NCBI RefSeq assembly: GCF_003985125.1
Contig: NZ_ML133585.1
Coordinates: 1-64,000, forward strand
Length of the DNA stretch: 64,000 bases
Direction of reading: 5' to 3'
Origin: Rhizobium phaseoli
GTDB taxonomy: Bacteria; Pseudomonadota; Alphaproteobacteria; Rhizobiales; Rhizobiaceae
Position numbers and translations under genes: made by a program. Numbering within the stretch: the stretch's first letter is position 1; every line of letters begins with the position of its first letter. The notes below the pieces were generated by a model, which saw nothing but the letters and a program-made list of their open reading frames with translations, did not search any database and was not told where the DNA came from. Shown piece after piece: positions 15,428 to 23,814 of the stretch.

Positions 15428-16555
15428 TCAGCCGATCCTCTTTCTGGTGCTGCGGGCCGCCAGCACGAACATGATGGCGCCGATCGCCAACATGACGGCG
15501 ATCGCCTTTGCGAACATCGGCCAGATGTCGCCGGCGAGGAACACCGTCTGCAGGCTGGGGATCAGATAACGCGCCGGCACGATGAAGGTGATCCACTGGA
15601 TCACTTGGGGCATGGAGTTGATCTCGAACAGGAAGCCCGAGAGCAGGAAGGCCGGCAGGAAGGCGGAGATCAGCGCCAGCTGCGAGGCGAGGAACTGGTT
15701 CTTGGTCGCCGTCGAGATTAAAAGCCCCTGGCCGAGAGCCGGGATCAGGAAAGCGGCCGAAAGCGCGTATAGCGCGGCGACGGAGCCGCGGAACGGCACG
15801 CCGAAGAGAAAGACCGCAAGCAGCACGCAGAGTGTCATCGAGGTGAGGCCGAGCAGGAAATAGGGCAGGATCTTGCCGGCGAGCAGTTCGACCGCCGTCA
15901 CCGGCGTCGCCATCAACGCCTCCATCGTGCCGCGCTCCCATTCGCGGGCGACGACGAGCGAGGTCAGAAGCGTGCCGACCAGCGTCATGACGATGGCGAT
16001 CGAACCGGGCACGAGAAAATTGCGGCTGGTGAGCTCCGGATTGAACCAGAAGCGCTGCTCGACCGAGATGGCGGGACTATGGGAGGCGACGTCCGCCTGC
16101 CGCTGCTGCTCCCAGTTGGCGACGGCGCCCTGCGCATAATTCTGGACGAAGTTTGCCGTGTTCGGGTCGGAGCCGTCGACGGTCACCTGGATGGCGGGAT
16201 GGTTGCCGGCGGTGTAATCCGTCGTGAAATTGGCCGGGATCACGACGATGCCGCGCACCTTGCCGAGCACGAGATCTTCTTCGAAGAGGCGCCGGTCGCG
16301 GCCGACAGCCACATCGAAATAGCGTGACGCCTGGAAGCTCGCCGCGAGATCCTGCGTCAGCGGCGTCATCTCCTCGATCACGAGGCCGATGCGGGTGCGG
16401 GTGGTATCGAGCGAGACGCCGTAGCCGAAGAGGAAGAGCAGGATCAGCGGCAGCACGAAGGCGATAAGGATGCTGCTCGGATCACGGATCGCCTGAAAGC
16501 TCTCCTTGCGAACCAGGGCAAAAAGACGCCGAAGCCGGCCGGAGGAGGCGCTCAT
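15428..16555 (-). CDS. ybhS: ABC-2 type efflux permease, YbhS-like
   Basis: A 375-aa paralogue of the next gene with the same layout: an N-terminal helix (IRDPSSILIAFVLPLILLFLFGYGV), a periplasmic domain and five C-terminal helices, including VARE WERGTMEALMATPVT just before the third. Its ATG overlaps the stop of the ATPase gene by four bases (ATGA), so the two are translated together. It is taken to be the YbhS half of the channel because it precedes ybhR as in E. coli. Confidence 0.85.
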   Translation of the reverse strand: MSASSGRLRRLFALVRKESFQAIRDPSSILIAFVLPLILLFLFGYGVSLDTTRTRIGLVIEEMTPLTQDLAASFQASRYFDVAVGRDRRLFEEDLVLGKVRGIVVIPANFTTDYTAGNHPAIQVTVDGSDPNTANFVQNYAQGAVANWEQQRQADVASHSPAISVEQRFWFNPELTSRNFLVPGSIAIVMTLVGTLLTSLVVAREWERGTMEALMATPVTAVELLAGKILPYFLLGLTSMTLCVLLAVFLFGVPFRGSVAALYALSAAFLIPALGQGLLISTATKNQFLASQLALISAFLPAFLLSGFLFEINSMPQVIQWITFIVPARYLIPSLQTVFLAGDIWPMFAKAIAVMLAIGAIMFVLAARSTRKRIG

Positions 16556-18297
16556 GCCGCATCCTCCGCTTCCGATTGCTGGACGAGCGCAATGAAGGCG
16601 TCTTCCATCGTCGGGTCCGGCTGCTCCTTGGTCGCGACGCGGGCCTTCAATTCATCGGGGGAGCCGAGTGCGATCGAGCGGCCGCGGTAGATCAGCGAAA
16701 TGCGGTCGCAATATTCCGCCTCGTCCATGAAATGGGTGGTGACGAGCACGGTAACGCCCTTTTCCACCAATCCGTTGATGTGCGTCCAGAACTCGCGCCG
16801 GGTGATCGGATCGACGCCGGAGGTCGGTTCGTCCAGGAAGAGGGCGCGCGGCTCGTGCATGACGGCGCAGGCGAGCGCCAGGCGCTGCTTGAGGCCGAGC
16901 GGCAGGTCCTTGGCGGGCTCGCGAGCGTGGCGGTCGAAATCGAAGATATCGGCCATCAGTTGGATGCGTTCGCGCTTGCGCGACCCGCGAAGGCCATAGA
17001 CGCCGGCGAAGAATTCGAGGTTCTGCGTGACCGTCAGATCGCTATAGAGCGAGAATTTCTGCGCCATGTAGCCGAGCTGGTTGCGGGCTTTTCCGGCATC
17101 GCGACGAAGATCGAAACCGGCGACGCGGCCTTCGCCGCCAGTCGGCTTCAACAGGCCGCAGAGCATTTTGAAGGTGGTGGATTTGCCGGCACCGTTCGGG
17201 CCGAGCAGGCCGAAGATCTCGCCGCGGCGGATATCGAAGCTGATATCGTCGGCGGCGGTGAAATCGCCGAAGCGCTTGGTCAGACCCCTGGCCTCGATCA
17301 CCGGCCGGTCGCCCTCGGCCGTGAGCGGCGCTTGCGCCTCGGCGAGCCGGGAGCGACCGCCGGGGCCGCCGCCCAGCATATCGACGAAAGCATCTTCGAA
17401 GCGGGGCGGGGCAGGGGCAAGCGATGCGCCGTCGCCGGCCTTGTCGATATCGGGCTTCTTGTCCTTGGCCGCCACCAGGCGGATCGCCTCGCCCTGGATC
17501 ACGCCGTCGACGACGCCATCGGCCTGCAGCAATTCGGCAAGCACCTGCCGCCGGCGTCCCGTGACGCCCGAGACCCTGAAGACCCGGTTGTCGACGCGTT
17601 CGGTCATCTCCATCGGTTTTCCCGAGAAGAGCAGCTTTCCCTGGTTCAAGAGCAGCACATGGTCGCAGGCTTCCGCTTCGTCCAGATAAGCGGTCGACCA
17701 GAGAACGCCGATGCCTTCTTTCGTCAGGTTCTCGACCATTTTCCAGAGGTCGCGGCGCGAGATCGGGTCGACGCCGACGCCCGGCTCGTCGAGCAGCAGC
17801 AGGCGCGGCTTTTTCAGAAGCGCGCAGGCAAGGCCGAGCTTCTGCTTCATGCCGCCGGAGAGTTTGCCGGCCAGCCGGCCGGTGAAGCGTTTGAGGTCGG
17901 TGAAGGTTAGCAACTCGTCGAAGGCGCCCGCCCGCTCGCTCTTCGGCAGGCCGCGCAAATCGGCATAGAGATCGAGATTCTCCTGCACCGAGAGGTCTTC
18001 ATAGAGGCCGAAGCGCTGCGGCATGTAGCCGATCGCCGCCTGGATGCCGGCGGCATTCTTCCTGGTATCGAAGCCGAGAACCTCCACCGTGCCCGCATCC
18101 GACAGCATCAGGCCTGTCATCAGGCGGATTAGCGTCGTCTTGCCGGCGCCGTCAGGGCCGACCAGGCCAGTGATCGCGCCGCCGGCGATTGTGCCGGAAA
18201 CAGCATCGAGCGCAGGGGGAGCGTCGCCGAAGCATTTGGTGACGGCGTCGATCCGGACGAGCGGCTTGTCGTCCCAACCTGTCTGGGGGGCGGTCAT
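16552..18297 (-). CDS. ybhF: Tandem ABC ATPase of drug exporter, YbhF-like
   Basis: A 581-aa protein with two fused ABC domains. The first has Walker A GPDGAGKTT, signature LSGGMKQKLGLACAL and Walker B RLLLLDEPGVGVDP. The second has GPNGAGKST, a modified signature LPLGLKQRLALACAV and LFLDEPTSGVDP. The second signature lacks the usual SGG (LPLGLKQR), which is common in YbhF homologues. It energises YbhS/YbhR. The ATGA overlaps on both sides show an operon. Confidence 0.9.
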   Translation of the reverse strand: MTAPQTGWDDKPLVRIDAVTKCFGDAPPALDAVSGTIAGGAITGLVGPDGAGKTTLIRLMTGLMLSDAGTVEVLGFDTRKNAAGIQAAIGYMPQRFGLYEDLSVQENLDLYADLRGLPKSERAGAFDELLTFTDLKRFTGRLAGKLSGGMKQKLGLACALLKKPRLLLLDEPGVGVDPISRRDLWKMVENLTKEGIGVLWSTAYLDEAEACDHVLLLNQGKLLFSGKPMEMTERVDNRVFRVSGVTGRRRQVLAELLQADGVVDGVIQGEAIRLVAAKDKKPDIDKAGDGASLAPAPPRFEDAFVDMLGGGPGGRSRLAEAQAPLTAEGDRPVIEARGLTKRFGDFTAADDISFDIRRGEIFGLLGPNGAGKSTTFKMLCGLLKPTGGEGRVAGFDLRRDAGKARNQLGYMAQKFSLYSDLTVTQNLEFFAGVYGLRGSRKRERIQLMADIFDFDRHAREPAKDLPLGLKQRLALACAVMHEPRALFLDEPTSGVDPITRREFWTHINGLVEKGVTVLVTTHFMDEAEYCDRISLIYRGRSIALGSPDELKARVATKEQPDPTMEDAFIALVQQSEAEDAA

Positions 18298-19307
18298 CGC
18301 CCGCCTGCCGCAGGCGTGGAAAGGCGGACGGTGACCGGCATGCCCTGGCGCAGATCCGGGCCGGGCTTGTCGATGACGATCCTCAGGCGGTAGACGAGAT
18401 CGGTCCTGAGTTCCGGCGTCTCCACCGATTTCGGGGTGAACTCGGCGACCGGCGAGATGAAGCCGATCGTGCCCTCATAAGGTTTGTCGGGCGCCGTATC
18501 GGAGGCAACGGAAACCTTCATGCCGGGATGGAGGCGGCCGAGATCGGGCTCGGCGACGTAGCTGCGCACCCAGACCGGCTCGGTCAGGGAGAGGACGAAG
18601 ACGGTATCGGCCGGTGAGACGATCGCGCCATTTTCCCGCACACGCGAGAGGATGACGCCGTCGTTCGGGGCGTGAAGCTCGGTATCGGCAAGCGAGGTGT
18701 GGGCCGAGGCCAGTGTCGCCTCGGCTGCCTTCAGCTGCGCGTCGGCGGCGGCGATATCCTCGTTGCGCGAGCCTTCCTGCAACAGCTTCAGCGCTTCCCT
18801 GGCCGACTGTGAGCGGGCGGCGGCCATCGCCTTTGCGGCGGTCGCCTGATCGAGGCTCGCCTCGGAAATGGTGCCCTGCGGGCGAAGCTGGCGGGCGCGG
18901 TCATAGGCGAGGTTGGCATTCTGCAGATCGGCGAGGCTTTCATCATAGGCGGCGCGCGCCTGGGCAATCTCGGTCGGCCGCGGGCCTGCCTTCAGCTTGT
19001 CGAGCGTGGCCCGAAGTGCGGCCGCATTGGCGTCGGCCGACCGGACGGCAAGTTCATTGGGGGTGGCGTCGAGCTTCGCCAGGACCGCCCCGCTTTTGAC
19101 GACGTCGCCCTCGTCGACGCGGAGTTCGGAGAGACGTCCGCTGACACGGAAGCCGAGCGATACCTGGCGGATGTCGACATTGCCGTAGAGCACGAATTCA
19201 CGGCGGGTCTCGGGGAGCCAGCCGAACTTTTCCGGCAGGCCGTACCACCAGGCGGCGGCGCCTGCTGCGATGAGGAAAATGATGGCCAGCGGAAGAATGC
19301 GCTTCAT
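18294..19307 (-). CDS. ybhG: HlyD-family membrane fusion protein, YbhG-like
   Basis: A 337-aa periplasmic adaptor anchored by one N-terminal helix (LPLAIIFLIAAGAAAWWYG). A biotinyl-lipoyl-like region begins GNVDIRQVSLGFRVSGRLSELRVDEGDVVKSGAVLAKLD, a long coiled coil runs from about residue 95 to 215, and a beta-barrel part ends near GMPVTVRLSTPAAGGR. It would link the exporter to an outer-membrane factor. AAGGAGGTG precedes the ATG at 19307, and the start overlaps the regulator's stop (ATGA). The longer open frame upstream is out of phase with the regulator and not coding. Confidence 0.9.
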   Translation of the reverse strand: MKRILPLAIIFLIAAGAAAWWYGLPEKFGWLPETRREFVLYGNVDIRQVSLGFRVSGRLSELRVDEGDVVKSGAVLAKLDATPNELAVRSADANAAALRATLDKLKAGPRPTEIAQARAAYDESLADLQNANLAYDRARQLRPQGTISEASLDQATAAKAMAAARSQSAREALKLLQEGSRNEDIAAADAQLKAAEATLASAHTSLADTELHAPNDGVILSRVRENGAIVSPADTVFVLSLTEPVWVRSYVAEPDLGRLHPGMKVSVASDTAPDKPYEGTIGFISPVAEFTPKSVETPELRTDLVYRLRIVIDKPGPDLRQGMPVTVRLSTPAAGGR

Positions 19308-20005
19308 GCCGCACCTCCTTTCGACTGGCCGATGACGTCGACCAGCTCGGCGGCAAGCCCGCGCAAGATTTGCACCTGCTCCGGGCCGACCACCTCCCAT
19401 TCCATCTGGGCAAGCACGGCAGCATGAGTGACGCGAAAGACGAGGATGCTGCCGAGAAGGCTGAAGGTGCGCAGGCGCACATGTTCCGAACCGGGGTCCT
19501 CTCCAAGGATGGCGGCGATCAGCCGCCGGCCGATCTCGATCATCGGCCGCATGATGCCTTGGTAGACCCTCGTGAAGGCTTCTGTCGGCTCCATCTGCTC
19601 GCGGATCAGAAAGCGTGCCCAGGATTCGGATTCCTTGCCGACGAAAAGCGTCACCATGGTCTGGAGAACGTCCGTCAGAAAGCGCCGGGCCTCGGCTTCG
19701 CCAAGCGCCTTGCCTGCGGCATCCAGGGCCAGCAGATGCGCGCCGATGCGCGCCCTCATGTCGCCGACATGGGTGTCGATGCGGGCCATCAGATATTCGG
19801 CGGTGGCGATGTAGAGGCCTTCCTTGCTGCCGAAATAATAGGGGATAGCTTGCAGGTTGACGCCGGCCGCCTCGGTCAGCTGACGGGTCGATGCGCCGTC
19901 GAAGCCATAGCGGCCAAAGACGTCGAGGGCGGCGGAAAGCATCTTCTGGCGCGCGACATCGGCGCGTGCCGAGGCTGGTGGTAGATTGGCCTTTTCCTTG
20001 CTCAT
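19304..20005 (-). CDS. cecR: TetR-family regulator, CecR-like, of the ybhGFSR operon
   Basis: A 233-aa repressor with an N-terminal TetR domain (MLSAALDVFGRYGFDGASTRQLTEAAGVNLQAIPYYFGSKEGLYIA) and the C-terminal type found in E. coli CecR (YbiH), which controls the ybhGFSR genes. It is the first gene of the same operon, so it should be autoregulated. The palindrome TCAATCGATTGA, 31 bases upstream of the ATG at 20005, is the probable operator. The start MSKEKANLPP is chosen because earlier residues do not resemble the family. Confidence 0.88.
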   Translation of the reverse strand: MSKEKANLPPASARADVARQKMLSAALDVFGRYGFDGASTRQLTEAAGVNLQAIPYYFGSKEGLYIATAEYLMARIDTHVGDMRARIGAHLLALDAAGKALGEAEARRFLTDVLQTMVTLFVGKESESWARFLIREQMEPTEAFTRVYQGIMRPMIEIGRRLIAAILGEDPGSEHVRLRTFSLLGSILVFRVTHAAVLAQMEWEVVGPEQVQILRGLAAELVDVIGQSKGGAA

Positions 20006-20036
20006 GAAGATCGTGTAACATGGAACAGAAAATAAG

Positions 20037-20048
20037 TCAATCGATTGA
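20037..20048. promoter_or_regulatory. Palindromic operator candidate for the CecR-like regulator
   Basis: The perfect 12-bp palindrome TCAATCGATTGA lies 32-43 bases upstream of the cecR start codon in an AT-rich stretch that should contain the promoter. Its location and symmetry fit a TetR-family dimer; no experiment is implied. Confidence 0.5.
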
Positions 20049-20348
20049 TTATTTTTGGCATGCAGGCCGTAACGTCGCGGTCCTGTGACGGGCCGATCTC
20101 GATCGATTTCCATATTCGGGGATAAGCAAAGGCAAAGAGGCGCGGGGACGGACCTCTCAGGGTTCTCGGGGTGAGAAGGGAAACCAAGCCTGTCTGGCTG
20201 CCAACAGGGAAGCGTACTATCGCTAATTTTCACGATGCTGATATGTCTGGCGTCGGCCGGTTGCAAAACAGGCGGCCACGGCTTTCCGTTGCTTGACCGG
20301 CCATGTTTTGACACAAAACCGCCTTGCTCTGTCCGTATCGCCGGTTCG

Positions 20349-20501
20349 ATGCGTATTCAGATCTATATTATCGCGCTCCTGCTGAGCGCCATTATGTGGT
20401 CGATCTCGTTCGATGCGGCGCGAGAATCCTATCATGCTGCCCAGAGTGCGGGATTGATGCCCAATTTGCACATCAACAAGAAGCTGGATCGCATTCTCTA
20501 G
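20349..20501 (+). CDS. Small membrane protein candidate (50 aa)
   Basis: A 50-aa frame starting MRIQIYIIALLLSAIMWSISFDAARE: one clear hydrophobic helix followed by a short polar tail ending NKKLDRIL. No ribosome binding site is obvious and no family is recognised. It is the only plausible gene in the roughly 770 bases between cecR and the exported protein gene at 20779; the rest of that stretch holds the cecR promoter region and the inverted repeat at 20624-20647. Confidence 0.35.
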   Translation: MRIQIYIIALLLSAIMWSISFDAARESYHAAQSAGLMPNLHINKKLDRIL

Positions 20502-20623
20502 ACTGCGGGCCAGTGTCCACATCAATTGGCATTGCGCGCTCGGTCGAGGCGTAGCGGCCGGCGGAGGCATTTGCCATGTGCCCCGGGCGCTTCTCGGTCC
20601 TCAAATCCGAGAAAGCCGGAGAA

Positions 20624-20647
20624 AGTCAAATTTCGTAAAATTTGACT
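20624..20647. promoter_or_regulatory. Perfect 10-bp inverted repeat upstream of the 20779 gene
   Basis: AGTCAAATTT (20624-20633) and AAATTTGACT (20638-20647) flank a CGTA spacer. TTGACT at 20642-20647 could serve as a -35 box, so the repeat may be an operator. It lies about 130 bases upstream of the next gene. No regulator gene is adjacent other than cecR, whose candidate operator is different. Confidence 0.45.
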
Positions 20648-20778
20648 AGTCCGCTTAAAAACCCTGCAAATCCTGGCGTGTAGAGTGGTCTCATGAAAGC
20701 GACCGAGGCGTGGACAGAGGCGTCGATCGTTTGGAGCCGAGCGGAGAAAGCCCGCCGATCCGCCAATGGGGACCAGAC

Positions 20779-21093
20779 ATGCACAGAACACTTGCCGCCA
20801 TCGCCTTGACTTTGACCGTCACTGCCGCCGCCGGGCCAGCCTTTGCCATCGGCCCCGCCAGCCTTGCACGCGACCTGATGTACACCTCTGCCATCGGCCA
20901 TTCGCCCGAGGTTCCGCTGACGACACGCGCCGGGTTCGTACGGCCGGGTGTTCCCTTCGTTCTGCGCAGTCCGGCAGCGGTCGAAGCCGAAGGCTACCAG
21001 CTTAGGACCTATGCACAGAACCTGACCGACGTCGTCGACTATATGTTCTCGACGACCGTCGAGGCGGTGCAGGCGGCTGCGCTTCTCCGTTGA
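20779..21093 (+). CDS. Exported hypothetical protein (104 aa)
   Basis: MHRTLAAIALTLTVTAAAGPAFA is a clear signal peptide; the mature part is about 80 residues (IGPASLARDLMYTSAIGHSPEVPLTTRAGFVRPGVPFVLRS...) and mostly polar, with a helical C-terminus. I do not recognise a family. GGGGAC precedes the ATG at 20779; the open frame to 20710 adds a non-signal N-terminus. It converges on lpsL with a 30-base gap. Confidence 0.65.
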   Translation: MHRTLAAIALTLTVTAAAGPAFAIGPASLARDLMYTSAIGHSPEVPLTTRAGFVRPGVPFVLRSPAAVEAEGYQLRTYAQNLTDVVDYMFSTTVEAVQAAALLR

Positions 21094-21123
21094 AGCCTAT
21101 CGCGACTTCAGATCGACCTGCGG

Positions 21124-22140
21124 TCAGCGGTCCAGTTCGCCGCGCGCGTCGAGATACCAGTCGACGAACGCTTTGACACCGACGTCCAAGGTCGTATCCG
21201 GCTTGTATCCGGTTAGCGCGACGAGCAGGTCGGGGGCTGCGAACGTGCGCGGCACGTCGCCCTTCTGCATCGCCAGCATCAGCCGAATTGCAGGCCGCCC
21301 GAGTGTCTTTTCCACCGTCTCGACGAAATCCATCAGGCTGACCGGCTGGCCGCCGCCGATATTGACGACACGGAAGGGCGCCTGACGCGAAAGCGTTTCG
21401 ACCGCTGCGTCGTCGAGGCGATTTTCCTCGCCGGGCGCAATTGCCGACAATCTGACGATCGCTTCGACGAGATCATCGATATAGGTGAAATCGCGGCTCA
21501 TATTGCCTTCGCCGTAGATCTCGATCGGCTGGCCCTCCAGCATGTTCTTGGCGAATTTGAACAGCGCCATATCGGGCCGGCCCCATGGACCATAGACGGT
21601 GAAGAAGCGGAAGGCCGTGGTCGGAATCTTGTGAAGATGGGCATAGCTGTGCGCCATCAGTTCCATCGATTTCTTCGTCGCGGCGTAAATGGTCAGCGGC
21701 TCGTCGGCGCGATCGGTCTCGCGGAAGGGGACGGTGGCGTTGGCGCCATAGATCGATGATGTCGAGGCCAGCATCAGATGGCGGACTTCGACCCGCCGGG
21801 CGATTTCCATGATGTTCCACGAGCCTTCGACGTTCGAATGGATGTAGGCTTCGGGATTTTCCAGGCTGTAGCGGACGCCGGCCTGGGCGGCGAGGTGGAT
21901 CAGGATGTCGGGCTTGGCCGCGAGGACAGCCGCCTCCAGCGCCGGCCGGTCCTCGAGCATTGATATGACCGGTTTGAAGGCCGGAAACTGGGAGAGGGCC
22001 GCATGGCGCATCTCCTTGAGCTTGACGTTGTAATAGGGCGTGAGGCCGTCGAAGCCCGTTACCTCATGCCCCTCCTGCAGCAGGCGCCTGGCCAGATGAA
22101 AACCGATGAAACCGGCCGTCCCTGTAATGAAGTAGCGCAT
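21124..22140 (-). CDS. lpsL: UDP-glucuronate 4-epimerase LpsL
   Basis: A 338-aa short-chain dehydrogenase-type epimerase that interconverts UDP-glucuronate and UDP-galacturonate for LPS and other surface polysaccharides. The NAD motif GTAGFIG is at residues 7-13, the catalytic Ser/Thr appears in STSSIYGANATVPF and the YxxxK in YAATKKSMEL. The RYSLENPEAYIHSNVEGSWN and GDVPRTFA segments are typical of the glucuronate epimerases. The ATG at 22140 (MRYFITGT) is preceded by AAGGTGGG. It works downstream of the UDP-glucose dehydrogenase at 31579. Confidence 0.88.
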   Translation of the reverse strand: MRYFITGTAGFIGFHLARRLLQEGHEVTGFDGLTPYYNVKLKEMRHAALSQFPAFKPVISMLEDRPALEAAVLAAKPDILIHLAAQAGVRYSLENPEAYIHSNVEGSWNIMEIARRVEVRHLMLASTSSIYGANATVPFRETDRADEPLTIYAATKKSMELMAHSYAHLHKIPTTAFRFFTVYGPWGRPDMALFKFAKNMLEGQPIEIYGEGNMSRDFTYIDDLVEAIVRLSAIAPGEENRLDDAAVETLSRQAPFRVVNIGGGQPVSLMDFVETVEKTLGRPAIRLMLAMQKGDVPRTFAAPDLLVALTGYKPDTTLDVGVKAFVDWYLDARGELDR

Positions 22141-22412
22141 TCCCACCTTTTCTTGGCCCCTGCCGACGGCGTAGAGCCGATTCCGTATCACGTGCGCCCC
22201 CCTTACAAGATAAGAAGAGGCTGAGTCGATAGGCGTTTGAGGGAGAAGACTGCAGCCTACCTGCGGGTTTTACGGGCGTCGGCGCGTTCTGCTTGGCGGA
22301 TGCCATCGATACTGCTCATCTGCCAAGACGAGGGCCGATCGCCATGCTGCATTGCAACATAGCGGACGGCATGTTATGCCCGCCCAGACTTCGGCAAGCG
22401 GAATCAGGATCG

Positions 22413-23363
22413 ATGCGAGATATAATCTATTGGATTCTCTGCGCATTTCTGACCCTTGCCGTTGCGATTGTGTCGCTGCGCTATGTCACGAACTTTTGGC
22501 TGTTGTCCTTTGTCTACAGCTTTCAGATTCATGTCGGGATCATTTTTGTTGCCGCCAGTCTCGTCATTCTGGCAGTCAAAAGGCAGATCTACGGCCTGGT
22601 TCTTCTGCTCGCCTCGCTTTTTCTCACTGCTCACGGTTTCGTCATGCTGCGCGAATTTGCACAGGATGAGCAGCGGACGGGTGCCGCGCCGCTTTTCCGT
22701 CTGATGTCGTTTAACATCGCCATCGACAACTGGAAAAACTCGACGGCCCTTGCCGACATGGTGATCGCTTCGAACGCCGATGTCGTCAATTTGCTTGAAG
22801 CCAAGCCGCTGACATTTCATCTGCAGCGATTGTTCAAGGCCTATCCCTACCATATCGGCTGCGACAACGGCAAAGATAGCTGTGATACGCTGGTCCTGTC
22901 CAAACGGCCGTTCGTGATGCGGCAGGTGGCAAGCATCGGCAGTCTCAGGAAAGACAGGCTGGTCGTATCAAGTGTCGACTTCGGCGGCCAGGCCATCAAT
23001 ATCGCGTCGGCGCATCTGTCGAAACCCTATTACGACGACTACCAGATGGGCGAACTCGATGACCTCGGCAAGGCCCTCGGTACGATTTCCGGCCCTCTGG
23101 TGCTGTCCGGCGACTTCAATTCGTCGGCGATCGCGCCCAGCATCCAGGGTCTTCTGCGCGGCCAGAAACTCCAGACGCTTGCACCGGAACCGGCGACATG
23201 GCCGATCGCTGCCGGCGCCTTCGGGATCGCCATCGACCACATATTCGCGCGCGCGCCGCTTCGCCTGATCTCACTCAAACGTCTCGATGACAATCTCGGC
23301 TCGAACCATTCCGGACTGATCGCCGAATTCGTTCTCGACCAGGAAACCTCACCGGCGAGGTGA
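22413..23363 (+). CDS. Membrane-anchored endonuclease/exonuclease/phosphatase family protein
   Basis: A 316-aa protein with three N-terminal membrane helices (residues about 5-85) and a C-terminal EEP domain. Catalytic motifs are visible: MSFNIAIDNW, the metal Glu in VNLLEAKPL, His in NIASAHLSK, GDFNSSA, DHIFARAPL and the terminal SNHSGL. It may cleave a phosphodiester in lipid or nucleic acid outside the membrane; the substrate is unknown. AGGATCG precedes the ATG at 22413. It diverges from lpsL. Confidence 0.82.
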   Translation: MRDIIYWILCAFLTLAVAIVSLRYVTNFWLLSFVYSFQIHVGIIFVAASLVILAVKRQIYGLVLLLASLFLTAHGFVMLREFAQDEQRTGAAPLFRLMSFNIAIDNWKNSTALADMVIASNADVVNLLEAKPLTFHLQRLFKAYPYHIGCDNGKDSCDTLVLSKRPFVMRQVASIGSLRKDRLVVSSVDFGGQAINIASAHLSKPYYDDYQMGELDDLGKALGTISGPLVLSGDFNSSAIAPSIQGLLRGQKLQTLAPEPATWPIAAGAFGIAIDHIFARAPLRLISLKRLDDNLGSNHSGLIAEFVLDQETSPAR

Positions 23364-23375
23364 CGCCGGCGGCAG

Positions 23376-23681
23376 TCAGAATCTCGTCCGGCCGCCTTTC
23401 CGGTCGATCATCTGGAAGGTCTTGCCGTCGGTCTTCACGCTGACGCAGTCCTTCGACTTGTTGGGAAACAGAACGCAGACCTGGCCGTTGTCTATCTTGT
23501 AGCCATTCTTGTTGCCCTCGCGATATTCGTAGCCGTTGCTGCTTTCTTTCAGCTCCGACGTGCCAGGCAGGTGCTGACGAATTTCCGTCTCGCTTGCAGC
23601 GCGCATATTCGCCGTCTGGGAGAACGCCATGGCCGGCAGCATCAGTGAAAGAAATCCGACGAGGGCGGGCAGGATACGCAT
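23376..23681 (-). CDS. Exported hypothetical protein (101 aa)
   Basis: MRILPALVGFLSLMLPAMAFSQ is a signal peptide. The mature part ends in a beta-rich segment, NGYKIDNGQVCVLFPNKSKDCVSVKTDGKTFQMIDRKG, with two cysteines that could form a disulphide. No named family is recognised. It is convergent with the EEP gene (gap 12 bases) and lies 133 bases past the end of manC. Confidence 0.7.
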   Translation of the reverse strand: MRILPALVGFLSLMLPAMAFSQTANMRAASETEIRQHLPGTSELKESSNGYEYREGNKNGYKIDNGQVCVLFPNKSKDCVSVKTDGKTFQMIDRKGGRTRF

Positions 23682-23814
23682 CAGGGGATAACTCCGGTCA
23701 TGTCTGTCGGCGCCCTCATTCTACGAGAACCCCGAGAGGAAATTCAACAGCAATGCTGATCGGGACGGAATTGGCGGCGCGTTGCCTTGGGCCGCCAGCT
23801 GTTCCAGGCCAGCC

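Noticed and set aside
16576..17910. Long open frame (444 aa) on the plus strand
   Set aside because: It lies antisense to the tandem ABC ATPase ybhF, whose Walker and signature motifs are complete; the antisense product is Asp/Arg/Gly-rich and unlike any family.
18294..20021. 575-aa version of the HlyD-like protein
   Set aside because: The first 238 residues are the CecR gene read in another frame; AAGGAGGTG at 19307 marks the true start.
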